Source: JALSNL01 sp036479585 (GTDB lineage: Bacteria; Bacteroidota; Ignavibacteria; Ignavibacteriales; Melioribacteraceae). Taken from it: DNA of 64,000 nt. Both the position numbers and the translations under genes were made by a program. The notes beneath the pieces are model-generated. The model was given only the letters and a program-made list of their open reading frames with translations, had not been told where the DNA came from and ran no database searches. Positions 51,645-59,388 of the stretch are shown piece by piece. The stretch's first letter is position 1. Each line of letters opens with the position of its first letter. The stretch covers positions 4,464,001-4,528,000 of the forward strand of contig OZ245062.1 of NCBI GenBank assembly GCA_965224785.1, read 5' to 3'.

Positions 51645-52421
51645 TTATTTTATCTTTAACATCTTAATAACCTCACTATGAATTCCTGTAGAAGCTGCAA
51701 TAATGCTTTCTCCTTTTACTGCGTCTTTGCCTTGGTAATCTGTAATAACTCCACCAGCCCCTTTAACAATAGGGATCAGTGCCATTGTATCCCAAAAAGA
51801 CATTATAGGATCAATCATAATATGAGCAAATCCTGAAGTTAGTAGATAGTAACCATAGCAATCTCCCCACTGTCTGTAGAGCTTAACTTTTCTCATTAAC
51901 TGTTCAAACTTTTCTAAGTTTTGGTATTCCTCAAATGCTAAATGATCCGTTGTTAATAAAATAGCATCTTCCAAATTAGTTATGTCTTTAACTTTAACTT
52001 TTGAATCATTTAACGTAGTTTTGGTATTATCACCAATTAATAATTCATCCAAAATTGGTTGATGAAAAACACCAACAATTGGTTCACCGTTTTTAACTAC
52101 AGAAATTAATGTGCCAAATGTTACTGTGCCACATAGAAAACTAATTGTTCCATCAATAGGATCTAGAACCCATTGATATTCTGCATCTTTGTTAGTTTGT
52201 CCAAATTCTTCACCAAGTATTCCATGATCTGGATATTCTTTTTCAATCATTTTACGTAATAGTTCTTCAGTAGTTTTGTCGGCAATTGTTACTTCTGTTC
52301 TATCTGATTTTATTTCAACACTCAAATCTTTTCTAAAATATTTTCTAATATTTTTCCCACTTGCATTGGTAAGTATTTTAGAAAAGTTTTTAAATTCATC
52401 AATCTCTTTTTTACTAATCAT
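51645..52421 (-). CDS. Inositol-monophosphatase-family phosphatase (HisN-like)
   Basis: 258 residues. Metal-site motifs: GEEFG (Glu ~68), DPIDGT (~86-91), and WDTMALIPIVKGAGG (Asp ~210). The FIG superfamily includes inositol monophosphatase, CysQ and HisN histidinol-phosphatases; the pattern LDPIDGTISFLCG with FGTLISV is closest to HisN-like members. No other histidine genes are nearby, so the substrate stays open. Confidence 0.88.
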   Translation of the reverse strand: MISKKEIDEFKNFSKILTNASGKNIRKYFRKDLSVEIKSDRTEVTIADKTTEELLRKMIEKEYPDHGILGEEFGQTNKDAEYQWVLDPIDGTISFLCGTVTFGTLISVVKNGEPIVGVFHQPILDELLIGDNTKTTLNDSKVKVKDITNLEDAILLTTDHLAFEEYQNLEKFEQLMRKVKLYRQWGDCYGYYLLTSGFAHIMIDPIMSFWDTMALIPIVKGAGGVITDYQGKDAVKGESIIAASTGIHSEVIKMLKIK

Positions 52422-52478
52422 TTAGACTTATTTCTCCCGAATATTTTCTTATTATTGAACTTCAAAAATAATTATTTT

Positions 52479-53444
52479 ATGAAACTTTTAAAAGCTACAA
52501 ATAGAAATATATCTTTAGCCGCCAAACTATTAAAGACAAATGGTTTAGTTGCATTTCCAACTGAAACAGTTTACGGTCTTGGAGCTAATGGATTAAGTGC
52601 AATAGCAGTTGCCAAAATATTTGAGGCAAAAGAACGCCCAATCTTTAATCCATTGATTTTACATGTTTCTTCTATTGAAATGTTAAATAGTGTTGCAGAT
52701 GTAAATAATTCTAAAATAGAAAAGCTTATAACTAAATTTTGGCCAGGACCACTAACTTTAGTTTTACCAAAGAAAAATATTGTTCCGGAATTAGTAACTG
52801 CAGGACTTGAAACCGTTGCAGTTAGGATGCCGAATAATAAAACCGCACTAGATTTAATTGAAAAACTGGGCAAACCTATTGCAGCACCAAGTGCAAATTT
52901 GTTTGGTCAGTTAAGTCCAACAAAAGCAATACATGTTAAGCAACAATTAGGAAATAGAATTGATTTAATTCTAGACGGAGGAGATTGCAGTGTTGGAGTA
53001 GAATCAACAATTGTAAATATCTTAGCAGAAGAAAATTTATTATTACGTCCTGGAGGTATTGCCAAAGAAGAAATTGAATTAGAAATTGGTGAACTAATAG
53101 AGAACAATAAATCTTCAACTCCTAATTCTCCAGGTCAGTTAAAAATTCATTATGCACCAACCGTTCCAACATATTTCTTTGATGAAGAAAAAATAAAAGC
53201 TCAATCAAATAAAAAAAATGGTGGACTTTTTTTCCAAGACTCAAAATTCGATGATTATTTTAGTTACGTAAAAATATTATCTACTTCTGGCAATCTTAAC
53301 GAAGCAGCTTCAAATCTTTTTTCATCTTTGCATTATTTAGAAAATAAAAATTTAGATATGATTTTTGTTGAACCCATTGAGCTAAAAGGTTTAGGCATTG
53401 CAATTATGGATCGTTTAACAAAGGCTGTTAATAAGTATTTATAA
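52479..53444 (+). CDS. tsaC: Threonylcarbamoyl-AMP synthase (Sua5/TsaC)
   Basis: 321 residues from ATG 52479; a TTG 8 codons upstream is the alternative. The YrdC domain has VAFPTETVYGLGAN, KERPIFNPLILHV, WPGPLTLVL, RMPNN and PSANLFGQLSPT. Beyond residue ~205 the Sua5 extension (NSPGQLKIHYAPTVP...) is present, so this is the long Sua5 form. It makes the threonylcarbamoyl-AMP used for t6A37 in tRNAs that read ANN codons. Confidence 0.93.
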   Translation: MKLLKATNRNISLAAKLLKTNGLVAFPTETVYGLGANGLSAIAVAKIFEAKERPIFNPLILHVSSIEMLNSVADVNNSKIEKLITKFWPGPLTLVLPKKNIVPELVTAGLETVAVRMPNNKTALDLIEKLGKPIAAPSANLFGQLSPTKAIHVKQQLGNRIDLILDGGDCSVGVESTIVNILAEENLLLRPGGIAKEEIELEIGELIENNKSSTPNSPGQLKIHYAPTVPTYFFDEEKIKAQSNKKNGGLFFQDSKFDDYFSYVKILSTSGNLNEAASNLFSSLHYLENKNLDMIFVEPIELKGLGIAIMDRLTKAVNKYL

Positions 53445-53629
53445 AAATATTTCTTACCGAAGAAAAATTTACACCTCATTTATTTAGAATCTCATCTTCC
53501 AAATTTATCAACCCATTTAAAAGTAAGTGTTTCATTTCAGTAAAAGCATTTAGAAATTGTACTAATTATAGAAAATATAATGAGACACTTTTTTACCAAA
53601 ATTGATTTCTATCACAAATAGCTAATAAA

Positions 53630-53645
53630 TGTGATGGATATCACA
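53630..53645. promoter_or_regulatory. Crp-type palindrome abutting the sigma-54 promoter
   Basis: TGTGATGGATATCACA is a perfect TGTGA-N6-TCACA. It ends one base before the -24 element of the sigma-54 promoter. A bound Crp/Fnr-type protein could block or bend this promoter. Confidence 0.6.
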
Positions 53646-53646
53646 A

Positions 53647-53662
53647 TGGCACTAATGTTGCA
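53647..53662 (+). promoter_or_regulatory. Sigma-54 promoter (-24/-12)
   Basis: TGGCACTAATGTTGCA matches TGGCAC-N5-TTGCA exactly with the required spacing of GG and GC (10 bases). The T9SS-sorted protein gene begins about 120 bases downstream. Confidence 0.88.
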
Positions 53663-53733
53663 TTAGAGGAGAAATACAAAATTTCAAAAACATTTAAGTT
53701 CTTAAAACTTAAGTATAAAGGGAAATAAATAAA

Positions 53734-53765
53734 AAGGACTAACAGGCGGCAACCTGTTAATCCTT
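53734..53765. promoter_or_regulatory. Leader hairpin in the 5' untranslated region
   Basis: AAGGACTAACAGG (53734-53746) and CCTGTTAATCCTT (53753-53765) form a 13-base stem with one G-T pair, 20 bases before the start codon. On the minus strand it is followed by T residues and would look like a terminator, but no minus-strand gene feeds into it. Confidence 0.5.
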
Positions 53766-53784
53766 AAATGCATTAACAAAAGGA

Positions 53785-54642
53785 ATGGGGTATTTTGCAA
53801 TGCGAATACAAAATACAAATTTTTACATAAAACTAAAAATTAAAAAACAGTTTTTGTTTTTAGTTTCATTTTTAATTTTTCTAACTAGTACATCAACTAT
53901 TTTAAGTTCTCCATCTTATATAATGAGTATAGTAAGAAGCTATAATTCATTAGATAAAACAATTGAACTAAATATTTTTATTGAAAGTGAAGACGAAAGT
54001 TTTGAACTGACATCTTATCAATGTGCATTGAACATAGATGGAATTGTAACCTCTAAAAGGCTAAAATTTAACTATGTTAATGGAAGTTCAGAACTAATAA
54101 ACAAACCTAACATATATGTTGGGATTGATAAATTAGATGGAGAAATGAAATTAACTTTTGTTTCATATATTGGCAAAGATATAATTACAAAGCAAAAAAA
54201 AATGGTTGGTAAATTCTTATTGGAAAGAATAGAAAAAAATGAGTTTGATATTCAATGGAACTTTGATGGAGTGATTAGTACAATAATTACGGGCAATAGT
54301 TTTAGCAATATTACAAATTATTCCAAGCATACAATTAAGATAAATGAGATTGTAGAAAAAAAAGAGGATCTAGTTTTTGATTATGGCTTAAGTCAAAATT
54401 ATCCAAACCCTTTTAACCCCACGACAAAAGTTAAAGTTACAATTAAGGATGAAGGCAACGCTAGTTTGGTTGTTTATAATTTACTCGGTGAAAAAATAAT
54501 AGATGTTTTTAGCGGTCATCTTGTTTCTGGAAATCACGAATTTAATATTGATGCGAGTGATCTTACAAGTGGAGTTTATATCTACCGACTAACTGTAAAC
54601 AATAAATACTCCGATTTCAAAAAAATGAATTTGATAAAATAA
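53785..54642 (+). CDS. Secreted protein with T9SS C-terminal sorting domain
   Basis: 285 residues. The start may instead be the ATG at 53800. Hydrophobic signal segment (QFLFLVSFLIFLTSTSTILS), then a beta-sandwich region (residues ~50-180: IMSIVRSYNSLDKTIELNIFIES...) that resembles cohesin-like or Ig-like folds only loosely. The last ~85 residues carry the sorting domain: YGLSQNYPNPFNPTTKVKV, VVYNLLGEKIIDVF, SGVYIYRLTVN. Exported by the type IX system. A sigma-54 promoter and a Crp-type site lie in front, so it is probably controlled by the NtrC-like regulator at 43682 or another activator. Confidence 0.82.
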   Translation: MGYFAMRIQNTNFYIKLKIKKQFLFLVSFLIFLTSTSTILSSPSYIMSIVRSYNSLDKTIELNIFIESEDESFELTSYQCALNIDGIVTSKRLKFNYVNGSSELINKPNIYVGIDKLDGEMKLTFVSYIGKDIITKQKKMVGKFLLERIEKNEFDIQWNFDGVISTIITGNSFSNITNYSKHTIKINEIVEKKEDLVFDYGLSQNYPNPFNPTTKVKVTIKDEGNASLVVYNLLGEKIIDVFSGHLVSGNHEFNIDASDLTSGVYIYRLTVNNKYSDFKKMNLIK

Positions 54643-54896
54643 AATTAGTAATAAGACTCAAATATGAAATGTTAATAATTGGTTATTTCTCTTCTAAAAT
54701 TTTTATCTTCAAGAAAGATTTATTCTATTAAAAAAAAATAATATCATTCGATAGTAATTTGTAATATTACATTTTTGTTTTCTCAATATGAGAATAATTT
54801 CAAAAGATGTATTTATTTGATACAATCTTATGCCAAAAATTGGTATAATATATAGTTAACAAAAAATTCTATAATCAAAATAAAATTATATTCTTA

Positions 54897-55829
54897 ATGG
54901 ATTTATCAATAGTAATACCTTTTTATAATGAAGAAGATTCAATTAGACCTCTCTATGATGCAGTAACAGATGCAATGAGTAAATTAGATTATTCTTACGA
55001 ATTAATTTTAGTTGATGATTCCAGCAAAGATAATACACTTAAAAATGCAGTTGACTTAGCTAAGGAAGATGAACGAGTAAAGGTTGTTAAGCTTAAAAAA
55101 AATTATGGACAGACAACTGGTTTACATGCCGGTTTTCAAAATGCAATTGGCAAATATATTGTAACTATGGATGGAGATTTGCAAAACGATCCTTCAGACA
55201 TTGGTGATATGATGGAAAAGTTGCACGAAGGAAATGATATTTGTCTTGGCTGGAGAGTACAACGACAAGATGGTGCATTTACAAGATTGCTCCCATCCAA
55301 AATTGCAAATTGGTTAGTTAGAAATGTTACTGGTATTCCTGTAAAAGATAATGGATGTGCAATAAGATCTTATAAAGCAGAAACGATTAATAAATTTCCA
55401 ATGTATTCCGAGATGCACAGATTGCTACCAGTAATCAATGCATTAACTGGAGCTTCATTTACACAAATTCCCGTTAAACATCATGCAAGACAGTTTGGAG
55501 AATCTAAATATGGTCTTTCAAGAATCTATAAAGTTATTATAGATCTTATTTCGCTAAAAACTGTTTTTTCATCTTTTAATAAACCATTGTTTGGTTTCGG
55601 TACAATTGCGGTAATTTCAGGAATTCTTTTTCTGCTAACTTCAATTGGAACTTCGTTTGTTTGGTGGAATAATCCCGGCTATCCGCTTGTTGTACTTTTG
55701 GGAACAAGTGCCTTGTTAGGAATACTAAGTTTTACATTAGTCTTTTTAGGCATACTCTGTCATTTAATTTATAAAAGTGGAAATTTAAAAATAGAAAAAA
55801 TGTATAAACTTAAAACAATTAGAAAATAG
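54897..55829 (+). CDS. GT2 glycosyltransferase with C-terminal membrane helices
   Basis: 310 residues. GT-A nucleotide-sugar site ELILVDDSSKDNT and metal-binding TMDGDLQNDP (DGD). Two membrane helices near residues 235-300 end the protein. This form (ArnC/DPM1-like) makes polyprenyl-phosphate-linked sugars on the inner face of the membrane. It leads a pair with the next gene, 15-20 bases apart. A TATAAT box lies 48 bases upstream. Confidence 0.9.
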   Translation: MDLSIVIPFYNEEDSIRPLYDAVTDAMSKLDYSYELILVDDSSKDNTLKNAVDLAKEDERVKVVKLKKNYGQTTGLHAGFQNAIGKYIVTMDGDLQNDPSDIGDMMEKLHEGNDICLGWRVQRQDGAFTRLLPSKIANWLVRNVTGIPVKDNGCAIRSYKAETINKFPMYSEMHRLLPVINALTGASFTQIPVKHHARQFGESKYGLSRIYKVIIDLISLKTVFSSFNKPLFGFGTIAVISGILFLLTSIGTSFVWWNNPGYPLVVLLGTSALLGILSFTLVFLGILCHLIYKSGNLKIEKMYKLKTIRK

Positions 55830-55847
55830 TTTCTTCGGAGAAATTTG

Positions 55848-56828
55848 ATGAGTAAAGTATATGATCTTTCAGCAATAGTTATTTATTATCAAAAATATGA
55901 ATATGATGAAATCAAACCTTTGATTGAATCCTATAAAACTAATTTGGATAAAACAAATTTAAACTATGAAATAGTATTTGTTATTGATGGTAATATGCCT
56001 GAAGTATTGGAAGAAATAAAATCAATAGCCCAAAATAATGATAATATTAAAATAATAAAACTTGGAAGATGGTTTGGAGATGCTACATCGCTACAAGCTG
56101 GTTTTGAAGCAACAGAAGGAAAGTTAATTATTACATTACCTTCTTTTCAACAAGTAGAAGCAGATGAAATTCCAAAATTAGTTGAAAACCTAGAAGGTAA
56201 TGATATGGTAATTGGTTGGAGATGGCCAAGGATAGATGGGTTTCTAAACAATCTTCAGTCTAAATTTTTCAACTATTTAATTAAAGCTTTTATCGGTACA
56301 AAGTTTCATGATCTTAAAAGTAATTTTAGAGTTTTTAAAAGAGAAGTGTTAGATAATATCTATATGTACGGAGACCAAGATAGGTTTTTACCTCTTTGGG
56401 CTTGGCGACTTGGCTATAAAGTAAAAGAAATAAAAGTTAAGCAACATAAAACCGATTTTAGACAAAAGCTTTATCCAGTTAAGAGTTATGTAACAAGAGG
56501 TTTAGAATTAATCTCACTATTCTTTTTAATTAAGTTTACTAAAAAACCAATTAGGTTTTTTGGTTCTTCAGGACTAATAATTTTTACATTAGGTTCTATG
56601 ATAGGTTTGTTTCTATTTATTCAAAGAATATTTTGGGATATTCCTCTTGCGGATAGACCAATAGTTCTAGTTAGTATTCTATTAATAGTGTTCGGAATTT
56701 TATCATTCGCAATTGGTTTGGTGGGCGAGTTAATAATCTTTACGCATGCAAAAGACATTAAAGACTATATTATTGAAGATGTTTATCAATATCCTAAAAA
56801 GGATGATAGTAATAAAAAAGCAAGTTAG
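55848..56828 (+). CDS. GT2-like protein lacking the DxD motif
   Basis: 326 residues from ATG 55848 (GGAGA upstream). Same fold and two C-terminal helices as the gene before it, and the same landmarks in order: LGRWFGDATSLQAGFEATEGK aligns with LKKNYGQTTGLHAGFQNAIGK. But where the neighbour has TMDGDLQNDP this protein has TLPSFQQVEA, and the first Asp pair is VIDGNMPE. The catalytic metal site is therefore absent or changed. It may be an inactive partner subunit of the first enzyme, or use another chemistry. Confidence 0.75.
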   Translation: MSKVYDLSAIVIYYQKYEYDEIKPLIESYKTNLDKTNLNYEIVFVIDGNMPEVLEEIKSIAQNNDNIKIIKLGRWFGDATSLQAGFEATEGKLIITLPSFQQVEADEIPKLVENLEGNDMVIGWRWPRIDGFLNNLQSKFFNYLIKAFIGTKFHDLKSNFRVFKREVLDNIYMYGDQDRFLPLWAWRLGYKVKEIKVKQHKTDFRQKLYPVKSYVTRGLELISLFFLIKFTKKPIRFFGSSGLIIFTLGSMIGLFLFIQRIFWDIPLADRPIVLVSILLIVFGILSFAIGLVGELIIFTHAKDIKDYIIEDVYQYPKKDDSNKKAS

Positions 56829-57262
56829 TTCTAATTGAATAAATTATAATAATCGAATATATGTAATTAGGTTTTGGATATGTGAGATCTACATTTCGAA
56901 TATTAATTAATCAATTCATATCCATTTTTTTTACTTCTCAAATACCTTTCTAAAATAAGATATGTGCAAAATTGTTTTAGTAAATTTTTATAAAGCTTAC
57001 TAAAACAATATTGTACCGTATTGAAGCACTTTCTATTCGATGTATCATAGGCAAATTATAAAGTTTATTAAAACATCTTTTCTGTGTTTTGAAGTACAAA
57101 GATTTTGTGATGAAAATCAAATAAGTGTTGCCAAAATAAATTATTTTGGGCATAGAATTTGAATATTTTTGCTAAAATATTTTTTTTTATGACTAAACAT
57201 TTTTATTTATTAAAATTTATTTAATAGCTATATTTACAAACTAAATTTTAAGAGTTATTTTA
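56829..57262. other. Long leader region before the exopolysaccharide genes
   Basis: About 430 AT-rich bases. A hairpin with perfect 13-base arms ATTGTTTTAGTAA (56971-56983) and TTACTAAAACAAT (56997-57009), no T run, and a Crp-like dyad TGTGATGAAAATCAAA at 57106-57121 are present. No gene. Confidence 0.4.
57106..57121. promoter_or_regulatory. Possible Crp/Fnr-family site
   Basis: TGTGATGAAAATCAAA fits TGTGA-N6-TCACA with one mismatch, 140-155 bases before the first exopolysaccharide gene. Confidence 0.3.
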
Positions 57263-58696
57263 ATGACTAATGTTCCAAAATATAAATTTTACTTTGCCAT
57301 TGCTGATTTAGTTTTGGTTTCTCTTGCGTTTATACTCGCATCATATCTTGTTAGGTATGATAAGAGTTTGGAATTGTTTGAGTTTCTAAAACTGGCTTAT
57401 CCAGTATTATCGTTATTTTTTATTGCAGCTGCTTTTTTTATATTTATTTTTCAAGTAAATAGCTTATATAAGATTAATATAATTTTTAATAGAGCTGCTC
57501 ACTTAACAGCAATTATTAAATCCCTTTACTACGGCACTCTTAATGTTGTAGTTATTTCTCATCTGGTTAAGTCATCAGAATATCTAGATTCGAGACTAAT
57601 TATTTTTATGTTTTCTGTAATTGTAATTCCAATTCTGTATCTTTTTAGAGTTGAGGTTGGTAGAAAACTTTTATTAAGATATAAAAAACAATTTAACAGT
57701 AATGTTGTAATAGTAGGGGATGGAACTACTGGTAAGCTGTTAGCAACAAAGTTACTATTTGAAAATCCAGAAGGAATAAATATACTTGGTTTTATTGTTA
57801 ACCATAAGATAGTTGAAAAGCAACTGAATGGACTTGAAATTTTGGGTACAATTGACGAACTGGAGAAAGTAAATAGTCAATTCAAAATTGACGAAATTAT
57901 AATTGCAATTGATGATATAAAATATGAACGACTTTTAGAAGTATTAGATTTATGTAACTCATTAAAAGTTACTGTAAAATTAACTTCTGAACTTTTTGAT
58001 ATTGTTACACGAAAAGTATCAACGGAAAAGTATGCTGGAATTCCTGTATTAGGTGTCTCACCTCATTACAGTAATTCGCTTAGTATGAAAATAAAAAGAG
58101 TTGTAGATTTAGTACTTTCAATTTCGGGAATTGTTTTACTTTCTCCAGTTTTATTTGTAGTTGGTATTTTAGTTAAGTTATCTTCCAACGGACCTATTTT
58201 TTTCCAACAAGCACGAATTGGACAAGGCGGAAAAGAATTTAAGTTTTACAAGTTTAGATCTATGACAGTTGTTGATGAAGATGACAAAGAAAGAGAAAAA
58301 CAAATGATTGAGTTTATGAAGAATAGTGATGAAAATGCTGGCGATACTAAGATAATTAATACAAGTAGAATAACTTGGATAGGTAAAATAATTAGGAAAT
58401 TATCTTTAGATGAATTACCGCAATTGTTTAATGTAATAAAAGGGGATATGAGTTTGGTTGGTCCAAGACCTAGCTTACCTTATGAGTATAAGAATTATGA
58501 TACTTGGCAAAAAAGAAGAGTTAATGTTTTACCAGGTTGTACTGGTGTTTGGCAAGTTTGGGGAAGGAGTTCAGTTTCATTTAAAGATTCAATGGTACTG
58601 GATTTATATTATGTAAATAATATGTCCCCTTGGTTAGATATTCAGCTTATAATAAAAACAATTCCAGTTATGTTATTTTCTAGAGGAGGAAAGTAA
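57263..58696 (+). CDS. Polyprenyl-phosphate sugar-phosphate transferase (WbaP/WcaJ family)
   Basis: 477 residues. Several N-terminal membrane helices, a central nucleotide-fold region (VVIVGDGTTGKLLATKLLF), then the catalytic bacterial sugar transferase domain from about residue 275: KRVVDLVLSISGIVLLSP, FKFYKFRSMT, KLSLDELPQLFNVIKGDMSLVGPRP and LPGCTGVWQVWGRS. It attaches the first sugar-1-phosphate to undecaprenyl phosphate and so starts an exopolysaccharide or O-antigen repeat. The first gene of the set with the SLBB protein and tyrosine kinase. Confidence 0.92.
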   Translation: MTNVPKYKFYFAIADLVLVSLAFILASYLVRYDKSLELFEFLKLAYPVLSLFFIAAAFFIFIFQVNSLYKINIIFNRAAHLTAIIKSLYYGTLNVVVISHLVKSSEYLDSRLIIFMFSVIVIPILYLFRVEVGRKLLLRYKKQFNSNVVIVGDGTTGKLLATKLLFENPEGINILGFIVNHKIVEKQLNGLEILGTIDELEKVNSQFKIDEIIIAIDDIKYERLLEVLDLCNSLKVTVKLTSELFDIVTRKVSTEKYAGIPVLGVSPHYSNSLSMKIKRVVDLVLSISGIVLLSPVLFVVGILVKLSSNGPIFFQQARIGQGGKEFKFYKFRSMTVVDEDDKEREKQMIEFMKNSDENAGDTKIINTSRITWIGKIIRKLSLDELPQLFNVIKGDMSLVGPRPSLPYEYKNYDTWQKRRVNVLPGCTGVWQVWGRSSVSFKDSMVLDLYYVNNMSPWLDIQLIIKTIPVMLFSRGGK

Positions 58697-58854
58697 CGTA
58701 GTATTTTTCTATTATTAAACAAATTAAATAACTAGTTGTAACTTTTGAAAATATTTGTTTTATTCTACGTCTAAAGTAGTTGTAAAAATTTTCGATATTA
58801 TAACTAATATTATTAATGTTCTTTTATAAAGACAAAAAAGAGGAAGTACTCACC

Positions 58855-59373
58855 ATGAAGAAAGTTCTATCAATAATATTATTTCTATTTTTGGTTCAAG
58901 GTTTATATGCACAGGAAGCTAAAGATATAAAACTTGGTACAAGATTTTCTAATTCAGGAGCTAAACCAGGAGGTTTGTACGATTATTCTGATCCTGAATC
59001 ATTTAATATGAAGGTATCAGTTTGGGGTTTTGTAAAGTTTCCAGGAAGATATAATGTCCCAATTTCAACAACCGTTAGTGATTTATTATCTTATGCTGGA
59101 GGACCAACAGACGCTTCTAATTTAGAAGATTTAAGATTGTATAGAGTAATGCAAGACTCTACCCAACATTTATTTAAGTTTGATTTTAATGATTTATTGT
59201 GGTCAGATAAATTAGAAAATAAAAGTAGAAAAATACCAAAATTACAAGGTAGTGATTTATTAGTTGTACCTGGTGAACCAAGACTTTATTTCAAGAATTG
59301 GTTTAGACTTGGGCTATCCATTTTCTCAGCTATTGGAACATTAATTTTTGCAATAATATTATTAAGAAAGTAA
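58855..59373 (+). CDS. SLBB-domain polysaccharide-export protein with C-terminal helix
   Basis: 172 residues from ATG 58855 (GAGGAAG upstream). Signal peptide (SIILFLFLVQGLYAQ), an SLBB domain (residues ~50-80: VSVWGFVKFPGRYNVPISTTVSDLLSYAGGP in pattern), and a final membrane helix (LSIFSAIGTLIFAIILL). It is much smaller than Wza and lacks the poly_export N-terminal domain. It may line or regulate the export channel in the periplasm. 15 bases before the tyrosine kinase gene. Confidence 0.82.
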   Translation: MKKVLSIILFLFLVQGLYAQEAKDIKLGTRFSNSGAKPGGLYDYSDPESFNMKVSVWGFVKFPGRYNVPISTTVSDLLSYAGGPTDASNLEDLRLYRVMQDSTQHLFKFDFNDLLWSDKLENKSRKIPKLQGSDLLVVPGEPRLYFKNWFRLGLSIFSAIGTLIFAIILLRK

Positions 59374-59388
59374 GAAGGAGTAATACTA

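Larger units (their letters stand above)
53445..53784. other. Regulatory intergenic region
   Basis: 340 bases between tsaC and a T9SS-sorted protein. From left to right: a Fnr-like half site (TTGATTTCTATCAC, 53602-53615), a perfect Crp-type palindrome (53630-53645), a sigma-54 promoter (53647-53662) and a leader hairpin (53734-53765). Confidence 0.6.
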
